Source: CAZPRY01 sp964589175 (GTDB taxonomy: Bacteria > Fidelibacterota > UBA2242). From it: a stretch of DNA of 11,208 bases. Shown in pieces: positions 1 through 7,180 of this stretch. The notes below the pieces were generated by a model. It had not been told where the DNA came from, did not search any database, and saw only the letters and a program-made list of their open reading frames with translations. Position numbers and translations under genes: made by a program. Position 1 is the first letter of the stretch, and every line of letters starts with the position of its first letter. The stretch spans positions 1-11,208 of the forward strand of contig CAZPRY010000088.1 of NCBI GenBank assembly GCA_964589175.1. The letters run 5' to 3'.

Positions 1-63
1 TGAAAGAAGATGCTAATGATGTCCCTTCAATATTATAGCTTCTGGGACAGCCCCATTTCTTTT
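1..63. other. Left-edge non-coding stretch downstream of the DUF5916 gene
   Basis: This is the 3' flank of the minus-strand gene that stops at 64-66. It holds only short inverted repeats: GTCCC at 21-25 pairs with GGGAC at 44-48, and TGGG at 43-46 with CCCA at 52-55. Neither is followed on the minus strand by a T-run, so I do not call a terminator. The only ATG-led minus-strand frame here stops after a few codons. Confidence 0.5.
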
Positions 64-2490
64 TCAGAAAAACCGCCTCAGCTTCAGGTAATCCAGGTAA
101 TATAGAATCTTGACCGAGAACGAATTGATCTGTGCGGCTTCGATCGTATCGCGGAGATCGTTAAAATAATTGTAGCGAATTTGATCCGTATCCGTGAAAA
201 TGGCGTTTTTCCAGACGATCAGCATCTCGCTGCCCGGCGCAAAATTCCAGGTAAAAACCATATCGATGGTGAAGGCGTTGTAGTTAATATCATGGTTTGC
301 ATTGTATCCGGGCGCCGGTGTCAGTCGGCCGTTCTGTTCAAGCAAATAGTATTTCTCGTAGTCGGCGGTGGACCAGTAATGCCGTAGCCGGAAATTCAGG
401 GAGGCTTTGTTTGTAAAAATATAATCCGCCTCGATCTGCTGCTCCAGGGTGCGATAATTGCGCTGTCCGAACCAGATTGTTGCATTATCAGCACTGCGGT
501 TCACGTAACCGGTGTCATGCCGGTTTCTCTGCTGATAGAATTCGTAACTCAGTACCAGGCGGTCACTCATGCGTAGTTTCGGTTCGAAGCCCCAGTGATA
601 AGAAAACCGATCGAAGGTATCCTCGTAGGGTTTGGTAATGCCGGCGAAAAGTTCGAGGGACAGGAATTTACGCTCATCGGTGTCATAGGCGGAACAGATG
701 TGGAAATAGCGCGGATAAATTACGCTGCGGCCCCGCACGCGCGGCTCAAAATAATCGTGGGCTTCATTCGGTCGCCAGCCGAAGTGCATTTCTGCAAAGT
801 CGTTATTCTTCAGGCGCGTCTGGAAAACGTAATTCACCACAAATTCGCTGAAATTGCGCGGTTTATAGATCTGCTTATGATAGAAGTACAGATTGTTGTA
901 CCAGTTGCGGAACCGCCCAAACGGTGCATAAATATTATATTCGAACGACAGTTGTTGTTCGAACTCATTATTCTCTTTACGATAACCCATGTCATTCGGA
1001 TCGTAAGTGTCCGATTCGAGAGAGAATTCGTAATCGTATTGCAGTTTTCCGCTGATCTTGCCCAATTTGATATTGTAGCGAAAACCGCTATCAGTGGAAT
1101 CCGGATAGAGTTTGCGGCTCAGGGCGGCGCCCCCGTTTACGGCGAAAATGTTTTTACGATCCGCTAATCCAAATTCCGTTGCCGTCACATTCGCGCTGTA
1201 ATCTTTTTGCTTTACATTAGTGTTGATGAGACTGATATACGAATTATTCCACAGCGACTGATCGAGTACGACCAGGTTGTAATTCCTGAAGGGTTCCGTC
1301 ACGATCGAGCGCTCGGCCTGCGAAACCGTATCCAGAATTGTTGCTTCGGTGCGGGCGGTCATCGCATTGAATACGCCGATTCCCAGGCCGTTCCGCAAAC
1401 GCCCGGAAAGTTTGGTCGCGTTCAGCAACTGCGCGTTTCCGGGATTTTTGACGATTTTTTCAGAGGTTCCCAGACTGTTCCCGACACTTTCGAATCCCGA
1501 CGGAGTGGCGCCTATCCGGCGCGAATAGAAAATGCCGCCTTTATTGAACAGCTCCGTGCCCTCCGTAAAAAACTGGCGTTTTTCATCATACTGAATTTCA
1601 AAGGGCGTGAGGTTCAGAACTTCATCATCGGACTGCACCTGCCCGAAATCAGGAATCAGCGTCAGATCCAGTGTAAAACTCTCGTTAATACCCCATTTCA
1701 AATCCATACCGCCGTTGTAGGAGTAACCCCATTCATTCTCCGTATTATTCTCGACGTAACCCGACGTATAAGGCATTATCGACAGGCGCAGAGGCGGATC
1801 GATGTTGCGTAAGCCTTCGAGAATCCCGGAATGGCTCCACCAGCGTGGGATCTCGTTGCTGATCGGACTCCAGCCGCTCCACTCCGCATAGCGTTTGATG
1901 TGCCGGCAAACGTTGAATCCCCAGTCCTGTACCTGCTTATCAGGAAATCGAAGCGCCGAGTAGGGGATCCTGATTTCCACGATCCAGCCATCCGCGGTCA
2001 GACGGACGGCGCTGTCCCAGACCGCATTCCAGTTCTCATCTTCACCACTCGAAGAGAGGGCGCGATCCGACTGGACGCCCGAAGCTGAAACGCAGAAAAA
2101 CATGGAGTTCAGACCATCGTTAAACGGCCCGACGTTAACCAGGAACAGATCGGCATTGATATCGTCGTGATCATCCCGTTTCCCCTGCCCGGTGAGGATG
2201 CTGTCCGGCGCCGGATCGCTCAGAACGGCGCCGATATAGAGGGCCTCATCGTCGTAACCGACACGCGCCAGGGTCGGCAAGGAAGCCGGTTTTCCGTTGT
2301 AGGGTTCAAACTGTATAAAATCGGTCAACATCGGTAATTCAAGCCAGGCGTCTTCGTCCAGCACTCCATCGATTTTGATGGATTGATCGATCCTGACGGC
2401 AGCTATGCTTTTTCTGTTCTCCTGGGAGAATGCGAATTGCAGCCCCAAAACACCGATTATTATCAACCCAAATGCGATCCTTTTCATCAT
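64..2490 (-). CDS. Exported CBM9-like / DUF5916 outer-membrane beta-barrel protein
   Basis: Function unknown; probably sits in the outer membrane. From the ATG at 2490 the protein is 808 residues. A Sec signal peptide covers about residues 1-22 (MMKR, hydrophobic core, cleavage after AFS). A CBM9-like sandwich follows at about 30-225, with the typical IKIDGVLDEDAW motif (38-49) and GWIVEIRIPYSALRF (168-182). The remaining ~580 residues match the DUF5916 pattern: repeated amphipathic beta strands rich in Tyr, Phe, Arg and Asn. The last residue is Phe, as expected for a BAM-assembled barrel. The frame opens earlier, at 2520, but that ATG has no ribosome site. AAGGA at 2496-2500 lies 5 bases from the ATG at 2490 and 8 from the next one at 2487, so the start is one of those two. 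Proteins of this type are often annotated only by the CBM9 domain; carbohydrate binding is not shown here. It appears to be a single-gene unit. Confidence 0.87.
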   Translation of the reverse strand: MMKRIAFGLIIIGVLGLQFAFSQENRKSIAAVRIDQSIKIDGVLDEDAWLELPMLTDFIQFEPYNGKPASLPTLARVGYDDEALYIGAVLSDPAPDSILTGQGKRDDHDDINADLFLVNVGPFNDGLNSMFFCVSASGVQSDRALSSSGEDENWNAVWDSAVRLTADGWIVEIRIPYSALRFPDKQVQDWGFNVCRHIKRYAEWSGWSPISNEIPRWWSHSGILEGLRNIDPPLRLSIMPYTSGYVENNTENEWGYSYNGGMDLKWGINESFTLDLTLIPDFGQVQSDDEVLNLTPFEIQYDEKRQFFTEGTELFNKGGIFYSRRIGATPSGFESVGNSLGTSEKIVKNPGNAQLLNATKLSGRLRNGLGIGVFNAMTARTEATILDTVSQAERSIVTEPFRNYNLVVLDQSLWNNSYISLINTNVKQKDYSANVTATEFGLADRKNIFAVNGGAALSRKLYPDSTDSGFRYNIKLGKISGKLQYDYEFSLESDTYDPNDMGYRKENNEFEQQLSFEYNIYAPFGRFRNWYNNLYFYHKQIYKPRNFSEFVVNYVFQTRLKNNDFAEMHFGWRPNEAHDYFEPRVRGRSVIYPRYFHICSAYDTDERKFLSLELFAGITKPYEDTFDRFSYHWGFEPKLRMSDRLVLSYEFYQQRNRHDTGYVNRSADNATIWFGQRNYRTLEQQIEADYIFTNKASLNFRLRHYWSTADYEKYYLLEQNGRLTPAPGYNANHDINYNAFTIDMVFTWNFAPGSEMLIVWKNAIFTDTDQIRYNYFNDLRDTIEAAQINSFSVKILYYLDYLKLRRFF

Positions 2491-2743
2491 CCGATTCCTT
2501 ATCATTTTTCCCGGTACCATTCTGCTTTATTCCCGGATGGCTACTAGACCGTACATACTTTTACTATCTTTTTTTACAAAGTGTAATTATCTGGCAAACA
2601 TTGATATTCATATAAGTGCCCTTGTTTTCACCCCTGGCCGGTACTCAGATAATCGAATTCGGAAAAAGGTTGTCGTACAAGGACCGGCAAATCGTCCGGG
2701 CCGTGAGCTTTTGGTAAATCTATCCGTTTTGATAATGAAAATG
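2491..2743. other. Intergenic region upstream of the DUF5916 gene
   Basis: This is the 5' region of the minus-strand DUF5916 gene and holds no credible gene; the short plus-strand frames here lack ribosome sites and family resemblance. The part at about 2555-2630 is AT-rich and on the minus strand reads TTTGCCA, then TTACACTTTG, then TAAAAA. That loosely resembles either a sigma-70 promoter (TTGCCA, 15 bases, TAAAAA) or the Bacteroidota pattern TTTG/TAnnTTTG. Neither match is good enough to call a promoter firmly. Confidence 0.4.
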
Positions 2744-2785
2744 AAAAAGCAATAGCGGGCAGTCGCCGGTGGTGGTAACTGCCCG
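2744..2785 (-). terminator. Probable rho-independent terminator of the aldo/keto reductase gene
   Basis: Read on the minus strand, a perfect 8-bp stem (CGGGCAGT at 2756-2763 with ACTGCCCG at 2778-2785) and a 14-base loop begin 12 bases after the reductase stop. A T5 run follows at 2748-2744. The 7-base gap between stem and T-run is longer than ideal, so termination may be partial. Confidence 0.5.
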
Positions 2786-2797
2786 AAAGATCAGCGA

Positions 2798-3790
2798 TTA
2801 TGATTTTAGAATATTGTCAATTTTCTGTAGTTCCTGGTCAGAAAATTCCAGATTTGCTAATGCGTTAACATTTTCCTCGATCTGTTCCACGCTGCTGGCG
2901 CCCACCAGCGCGGAAGTCACAACCGGATCGCGCAACACCCAGGCCAGGGCCATCTGCACCAGGGACTGACCGCGATCTTTGGCCATAGCATCCAATTGCC
3001 GAATCTGGTTTAGTTTTTCCTGGGTAACATCGCTTTTCTGAAGAAAACCCGTCTCTTTGGCAATCCGGGAATTTTCCGGTATACCTTCGAGGTACTTGTC
3101 CGACAGAAGCCCCTGCGCCAGCGGAGAAAAGACGATACAACCCAGGCCCTCTTCGCGAAGAACATCGATCAGGCCCTCCTCGATCGAGCGGACAAACATC
3201 GAGTATTTGGGCTGATGAATCAATAATGGGGTTCCCATCTCTTCCATAATTATGACGGCTTCCTGCGTCTTATCCGGCGGATAGGAAGATATACCGGCGT
3301 AGAGTGCTTTACCGGAACGCACGGCCGTATCCAGAGCCCCCATGGTCTCCTCGAGCGGCGTGTCCGGGTCATAGCGATGGGAATAGAAAATATCGACATA
3401 CTCAAGCCCCATACGGCGCAGACTCTGGTCCAGGCTGGCCAGATGGTACTTGCGGCTGCCCCATTCTCCGTAAGGTCCCGGCCACATCCAGTAACCGGCT
3501 TTGGTCGAAATTATGAGTTCATCGCGGTACGAGCCAAAATGCTCCTTTAACAGCTTGCCTATGTTGCTTTCGGCCGATCCGGGCGGCGGTCCGTAATTAT
3601 TGGCCAGATCAAAGTGCGTAATCCCCAGATCAAAGGCACGAAAGATCATCTTCTTGGCCGTTTCCAGGCGATCTATATAACCGAAATTATGCCACAGTCC
3701 CAGGGAAATCGTCGGCAGTTTCAAACCACTCTTCCCGCATTTTCGATACGTCATCATGTCATATCGTTTCGGGTTTGAGATATATTCCAT
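2798..3790 (-). CDS. yghZ: YghZ-type aldo/keto reductase (L-glyceraldehyde 3-phosphate reductase family, AKR14)
   Basis: Cytosolic NADPH-dependent (beta/alpha)8-barrel reductase of 330 residues. E. coli YghZ reduces L-glyceraldehyde 3-phosphate and also methylglyoxal; that activity is known for the family and inferred here. The similarity is extensive and starts at the N-terminus: an ANP/SNPKRY-like opening, YRKCGKSGLKLP, SLGLWHNFG, the FDLANNYGPPPGSAE block, and STKAGY followed by WPGPYG. The catalytic tetrad is complete: D61 and Y66 in FDLANNYG, K97 in STKAGY, H138 in FYSHR. The cofactor-binding C-terminal part is present (SPLAQGLLSDKYL; SALVGASSVEQIEENV). The tail is somewhat shorter than in the 346-residue E. 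coli protein. The start is secure: AAGGAGG at 3795-3801 lies 4 bases before the ATG. It is followed by a probable terminator and separated by 220 bases from the upstream gene, so it is probably its own unit. Likely role: detoxification of reactive aldehydes. Confidence 0.95.
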   Translation of the reverse strand: MEYISNPKRYDMMTYRKCGKSGLKLPTISLGLWHNFGYIDRLETAKKMIFRAFDLGITHFDLANNYGPPPGSAESNIGKLLKEHFGSYRDELIISTKAGYWMWPGPYGEWGSRKYHLASLDQSLRRMGLEYVDIFYSHRYDPDTPLEETMGALDTAVRSGKALYAGISSYPPDKTQEAVIIMEEMGTPLLIHQPKYSMFVRSIEEGLIDVLREEGLGCIVFSPLAQGLLSDKYLEGIPENSRIAKETGFLQKSDVTQEKLNQIRQLDAMAKDRGQSLVQMALAWVLRDPVVTSALVGASSVEQIEENVNALANLEFSDQELQKIDNILKS

Positions 3791-3794
3791 AACG

Positions 3795-3801
3795 CCTCCT
3801 T
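3795..3801 (-). promoter_or_regulatory. Strong ribosome binding site of the aldo/keto reductase gene
   Basis: On the minus strand this reads AAGGAGG, a full anti-Shine-Dalgarno match, 4 bases upstream of the ATG at 3790. It fixes the start codon. Confidence 0.85.
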
Positions 3802-3919
3802 CGGGCTTTTATTCGGATAAATTGTTTGTATGTGCTATCGACACTGTTAACCAGATTTTCTTTATTACAACTAAATGATATTCCACAACAATCTCAAGTC
3901 TTTTCTTACACAAGCAAAG

Positions 3920-3966
3920 AAAAAAACGCACAATATTGTAGAATATGTAGACTCTTCCCCTACATA
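3920..3966. repeat. AT-rich cluster of small palindromes between two minus-strand genes
   Basis: The 220-base gap at 3791-4010 contains a perfect 10-bp palindrome ACAATATTGT (3930-3939). Next to it is a 7-bp inverted repeat, TATGTAG (3944-3950) with CTACATA (3960-3966), and a short direct repeat TGTAGA at 3937-3942 and 3946-3951. On the minus strand a T7 run (3926-3920) follows. It could be a weak terminator for the D-amino-acid lyase gene or an operator for the reductase gene; the stem is AT-rich and far from the T-run. No clear promoter is visible in the rest of the gap. Confidence 0.35.
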
Positions 3967-4010
3967 CTCGATAAACACGGGAGAGTGTATCGGAATTGGG
4001 GCCGCAGGAC

Positions 4011-5114
4011 TCAGGTTTTCATCATTGCGATCTGCCACCCGTCGAGCGTCGTGTAGCACTTCATCAGATCGGCCGTCAGACAAGAGTGTACGGGTAAAAT
4101 CCCGATGACATCGCCGATCCGGAACATATCGAATGAAGCTGCACTCGACCGGATGACGCCGTGTTCCTGCGAAACCGAGCGCAGATTGGTATCCGGCAAG
4201 GGCTGGCTCCAGCCGGAATCGGTCAAACTGACGACCTTCCCGTAGCAGCGGCTGCCGTCCTCGCGCCTCAGCACATCTTTCGAGAGATGCACTGCTCCGC
4301 CGTAAATCACAATCTCGTTGCGATCCGCATGTCTGGCAACGATCGGACAGGCCAGGGCGACCGCAATCTGATCGTAGCGGCAGGCACCCAATTCCGCCTG
4401 CATGACATCATAGAACGCAAAATTACCCGGCCGGATTTCATCGATGCCCTCGAATTCATCCATGATGCTGCAAGTCGGGGTGTTGCCCATGGACAATTCG
4501 AGGCCGGGATAGCGGTCACGATATTTTTCTTTTAATTGGCAAAGGTCACGAAGGACTCCACGGTGAACTACGGCGATTTCTTCCGCCGAGTCCGCGCTGT
4601 AAGCGTTACCGGCATGGGTCAGGAATCCCTTGAATTGAAGATTCGGGCAGCTCTCCAGGCGCTCCAGAATGTCGTTTATTTTTTTCTCATCGTCAGGTAA
4701 AATTCCCGTCCGGCGGCTGCCAGTATCGATCTTGATATAAATACCCACCGGATTAAGCAGATAGCCCTCCAGGACCGTGATTGTTTCGGGCATCACCACC
4801 AGCAGGTTCAGTTCGATTTTCGCAGCCAGCTGGTTGATTTCATCGATTTCGCGTATGTTGACCGGAAAGGCAATCGTTATATCATCCCACCCGCTCTGCG
4901 CAAAATAGCGGGCCGACTCCACCGAAGAGACCGTAATCGCCTCGGTCTCGTAATCGCGGAACCATTCTCCGATTTCGGCCGACTGGTGCGTTTTGAAATG
5001 CGGGCGAAAACGCAAGTGATGTTTACGGGCCTTTTCGGCCATTCGGATGATATTCATGCGGCATTTGTTTTCGTCAAGAATCAGGGCCGGACGCTTTATC
5101 GATATTTTCAACAT
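4011..5114 (-). CDS. PLP- and metal-dependent D-amino-acid lyase (D-serine dehydratase / D-threonine aldolase-like)
   Basis: Fold-type III PLP enzyme, cytosolic. The N-terminal alanine-racemase-like barrel begins in the usual way with a short strand and RPALILDENKC. The PLP lysine is K41 in RPHFKTHQ. Other family blocks are KIDTGSRRTG (128-137), THAGNAYSA (166-174), SMGNTPTCS (208-216) and EIRPGNFAFYD (226-236). The C-terminal D-serine-dehydratase-like beta domain carries SQEHGVI (315-321) and H343-S-C345 in PVHSC. The family binds zinc through a His-x-Cys pair in D-serine dehydratases and His-x-Asp in a characterised D-threonine aldolase, so this one leans towards D-serine dehydratase (D-serine to pyruvate and ammonia). 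Substrate is not certain. Length from this ATG is 367 residues. The frame extends to a TTG at 5147 and an ATG at 5135, but homologs begin near 5114; GAGGAG at 5128-5133 is 13 bases away, longer than usual, so the start is uncertain. It is divergent from the etf operon. Confidence 0.88.
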   Translation of the reverse strand: MLKISIKRPALILDENKCRMNIIRMAEKARKHHLRFRPHFKTHQSAEIGEWFRDYETEAITVSSVESARYFAQSGWDDITIAFPVNIREIDEINQLAAKIELNLLVVMPETITVLEGYLLNPVGIYIKIDTGSRRTGILPDDEKKINDILERLESCPNLQFKGFLTHAGNAYSADSAEEIAVVHRGVLRDLCQLKEKYRDRYPGLELSMGNTPTCSIMDEFEGIDEIRPGNFAFYDVMQAELGACRYDQIAVALACPIVARHADRNEIVIYGGAVHLSKDVLRREDGSRCYGKVVSLTDSGWSQPLPDTNLRSVSQEHGVIRSSAASFDMFRIGDVIGILPVHSCLTADLMKCYTTLDGWQIAMMKT

Positions 5115-5177
5115 AATCGCTGCAACGCTCCTCATTTTCCGTCGCAATTTATCGCATTCGTAAAGAAATATCTACGA

Positions 5178-5195
5178 AATTCAAATGTCTGAATT
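5178..5195. promoter_or_regulatory. Candidate operator: 6-6-6 palindrome in the divergent intergenic region
   Basis: AATTCA (5178-5183), 6 bases, then TGAATT (5190-5195): a perfect inverted repeat of operator-like geometry. It lies 64 bases upstream of the D-amino-acid lyase start and about 29 bases upstream of the candidate -35 of the etf operon. A smaller GCTG-TTT-CAGC repeat follows at 5197-5207. No regulator gene is present in the window, and I do not recognise the half-site. Confidence 0.35.
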
Positions 5196-5223
5196 GGCTG
5201 TTTCAGCAGCTTCCGCCGTTTTT

Positions 5224-5250
5224 TTGACGTTTGGCTTAAAGTGTAATAAT
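5224..5250 (+). promoter_or_regulatory. Candidate promoter of the etfB-etfA-acd operon
   Basis: TTGACG at 5224-5229 (5 of 6 to the sigma-70 -35) and AATAAT at 5245-5250 (5 of 6 to the -10) are separated by 15 bases. A TG one base before the -10 forms an extended -10. The short spacer is compensated by the extended element. It would give a leader of roughly 70 bases before etfB. If the organism uses Bacteroidota-type promoters, GTACTTTG at 5290-5297 is a weaker alternative. Confidence 0.35.
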
Positions 5251-5319
5251 CAGTGGACAAAAAGATTTTGTTTGTTAAACTATGCCCTTGTACTTTGTTC
5301 CAGATTCGCTCTCTCGCTT

Positions 5320-5324
5320 GGAGG
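5320..5324 (+). promoter_or_regulatory. Ribosome binding site that sets the etfB start
   Basis: GGAGG lies 4 bases before the ATG at 5329. The same frame is open back to 5185, but the 48 extra codons have no ribosome site there and no resemblance to any ETF beta subunit. The conserved N-terminus (MKKIVVLAKQVPDT) begins exactly at 5329. Confidence 0.85.
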
Positions 5325-5328
5325 AAAG

Positions 5329-6189
5329 ATGAAAAAAATTGTTGTGCTGGCCAAACAGGTACCGGATACCGCCAATATCAGCGGCGACGCCATGAAGGAA
5401 GACGGCACCGTCAACCGGGCGATTCTGCCGGCGGTTTTCAACCCCGAAGACCTGAACGCATTGGAAACGGCTCTCGAAATCAGAGATAAAATCGGCGCCG
5501 AAATCTATGTTTTATCGATGGGCCCCGCCAAGGCCGTCGAGATTCTCAAACATGCCCTGTACATGGGCGCTGACCATGTGATCCTGCTGTCCGACCGCAA
5601 ATTCGCAGGCGCCGACACACTGGCGACTTCCTATGTCCTGGCCCGCGCCATCGAAAAGATCGGCGATGTGGACCTCGTGATCGCCGGCCGGCAGGCGATC
5701 GACGGTGACACCGCCCAGGTCGGTCCGCAGGTCGCCGACAAAATCGGCTTTAACCAGATAACGTACGTTTCACAATTGAAGGAAGTCGACGAAGAATTCA
5801 TCGCCGTTGAGCGCGACGGCGAGCTGCAGACGGAAATCATCCGGTGCGCCTACCCTGTGCTGCTGACCGTAATGTCCCTGGCCAACATACCGCGCTACCC
5901 GAACAGCCGGCGCATGCTGCGCTATTTTCGCGCCGATCTGCGGGAGGCCTTTCCTGGCGAAATGCGGGAAACGGCCGCACAAAACGACTGGATTATCCCG
6001 GTCTGGACTTTCGCCGATCTCGACTTGGAGGAGCGGCGCTGCGGTTTGGGCGGCAGCCCCACCAAAGTCCATAAGATCAAGAGCATCACGCTGACCGGCG
6101 GCGCTCTGCAGATGTACGGCGTCGGGCAGTCCGATATCAAACAACTGGTCCGCGACATCACGAAAGACTACGCGGAGGTGCAGCAATGA
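5329..6189 (+). CDS. etfB: Electron transfer flavoprotein, beta subunit
   Basis: Small subunit of the ETF heterodimer (286 residues, cytosolic). It carries electrons from acyl-CoA dehydrogenases. The N-terminus KIVVLAKQVPDT is the standard first strand. AGRQAIDGDTAQVGP (119-133) is the nucleotide-binding block that holds AMP, or a second FAD in bifurcating ETFs. LANIPRYP (184-191) precedes the loop that docks onto dehydrogenases in human ETF, and CGLGGSPTKV (238-247) is the C-terminal nucleotide contact. The docking loop (191-202, PNSRRMLRYFRA) differs strongly from the human one: the position of the anchoring leucine appears to be Ser, and the lysine-rich tract is absent. The protein is slightly longer than typical (about 250-265), mainly between the docking loop and the final block. 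It is the first gene of an operon and overlaps etfA by four bases (ATGA), so the two are translationally coupled. Confidence 0.97.
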   Translation: MKKIVVLAKQVPDTANISGDAMKEDGTVNRAILPAVFNPEDLNALETALEIRDKIGAEIYVLSMGPAKAVEILKHALYMGADHVILLSDRKFAGADTLATSYVLARAIEKIGDVDLVIAGRQAIDGDTAQVGPQVADKIGFNQITYVSQLKEVDEEFIAVERDGELQTEIIRCAYPVLLTVMSLANIPRYPNSRRMLRYFRADLREAFPGEMRETAAQNDWIIPVWTFADLDLEERRCGLGGSPTKVHKIKSITLTGGALQMYGVGQSDIKQLVRDITKDYAEVQQ

Positions 6190-7178
6190 AAACCGTCGTT
6201 TTTATCGAAAAGAATCCGGTGACCGGGCAACTGCGCGATGTCAGCATCGAATTAACTCATAAAGCCTACGACCTGATGAAACCTTTTCACGGCGAGATCG
6301 CGGGCATTTTCGCCGGCGACGAACTGCCCGTCAACAGCGAAGAACTCTTCCATTTCGGGATGAACCGTCTGCTGACCTATTCCTATCCGCAGTTCAAACA
6401 CCTGCATTCGATCGCCTACAAACATGTCATTGAAGCCATGATCCGACGCGAAGATCCGGATTTTGTGCTATTCGGTGCGACGCACACAGGGCGCGACATC
6501 GCCCCGCTGATTGCCTCTTCACTCAAAACCGGGCTTACGGCCGATTGCACGCAACTCTATATCGACGATTACAAAGACAAGGGCAAAATCCTCTACCAGG
6601 TGCGCCCGGCCTTCGGCGGCAATATCCTGGCAACTATCATCACACCCGAGCATCGACCGGCCATGGCGACCGTCCGCGAGGGCGTCATGCTGCGGCCCGA
6701 AGAACGTCTCAGCCATCCCGTACGGATCGAAAAATTCCACCTGGATTTTGACGAGTCCTGGATTAAAAGCGAGTTCCTGGCTGTCATTCCCAAGGTATCG
6801 AAAGTCAATTTCAACAAGGCCAACATCATCGTCTCCGGAGGCGCCGGAGTCGGCAGTTCGGAGAATTTTCAGCTGATCCGCAAACTGGCCGGAGCTCTAC
6901 ATGCCGAGGTGGGCGCCAGCCGCGCCGCCGTCGATTTCGGCTTTATCGAAAAGGAGCGGCAAATCGGCCAGACGGGCGCGATCGTGCGGCCCAAATTGTA
7001 TATCGCCTGCGGCATCTCCGGATCGATTCAGCACCGCGCCGGGATGGAGGAATCGCAGAAAATCCTGGCGATCAACAAAGACCCCGAGGCGCCGATTTTC
7101 GGCATCGCCCACATGGGTATCGTCGGCGACTTGAAAGAGATTATCCCGGTTATGCTGCGCTACCTCAAGGAAGAATAA
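6186..7178 (+). CDS. etfA: Electron transfer flavoprotein, alpha subunit
   Basis: Large ETF subunit, 330 residues. It binds the electron-carrying FAD and completes the heterodimer with the preceding gene. The C-terminal FAD domain is textbook: GASR (243-246) with the flavin-contacting Arg 246, GQTG (261-264), LYIACGISGSIQHRAGM (271-287), AINKDPEAPIF (295-305) and HMGIVGD (309-315). The N-terminal domain carries GATHTGRDIAP (97-107) and RPAFGGN with HRPAMATVREGVM (140-168). That last block resembles clostridial, often NAD-linked, ETFs more than the mitochondrial subunit; this is from memory of the families. There is no N-terminal ferredoxin domain or extra cysteine cluster. The start is set by GGAGGTG at 6174-6180, inside etfB, 5 bases before the ATG. 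The stop is followed after two bases by the dehydrogenase start. Confidence 0.97.
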   Translation: MKTVVFIEKNPVTGQLRDVSIELTHKAYDLMKPFHGEIAGIFAGDELPVNSEELFHFGMNRLLTYSYPQFKHLHSIAYKHVIEAMIRREDPDFVLFGATHTGRDIAPLIASSLKTGLTADCTQLYIDDYKDKGKILYQVRPAFGGNILATIITPEHRPAMATVREGVMLRPEERLSHPVRIEKFHLDFDESWIKSEFLAVIPKVSKVNFNKANIIVSGGAGVGSSENFQLIRKLAGALHAEVGASRAAVDFGFIEKERQIGQTGAIVRPKLYIACGISGSIQHRAGMEESQKILAINKDPEAPIFGIAHMGIVGDLKEIIPVMLRYLKEE

Positions 7179-7180
7179 TT

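Noticed and set aside
595..1812. Two plus-strand open frames (595-1167 and 1207-1812) opposite the DUF5916 gene
   Set aside because: No ribosome sites and no recognisable domains; the minus-strand frame has signal peptide, CBM9 motifs and barrel pattern throughout.
64..2490. Calling the left-edge protein a carbohydrate-active enzyme from its CBM9-like domain
   Set aside because: The domain is common in DUF5916 proteins with no shown sugar binding, there is no hydrolase domain, and no carbohydrate genes are nearby.
2405..2755. Plus-strand frames over the DUF5916 signal peptide and upstream gap
   Set aside because: Hydrophobic stretches reflect the antisense of the signal peptide and AT-rich DNA; no ribosome site or family match.
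5115..5147. Longer forms of the D-amino-acid lyase starting at TTG 5147 or ATG 5135
   Set aside because: Neither has a good ribosome site and both add residues before the usual family N-terminus; kept only as an uncertainty because the GAGGAG of the chosen ATG is 13 bases away.
5185..5328. An N-terminal extension of etfB of 48 codons
   Set aside because: No ribosome site at 5185, no ETF similarity before the conserved N-terminus at 5329, and the stretch contains the candidate promoter.
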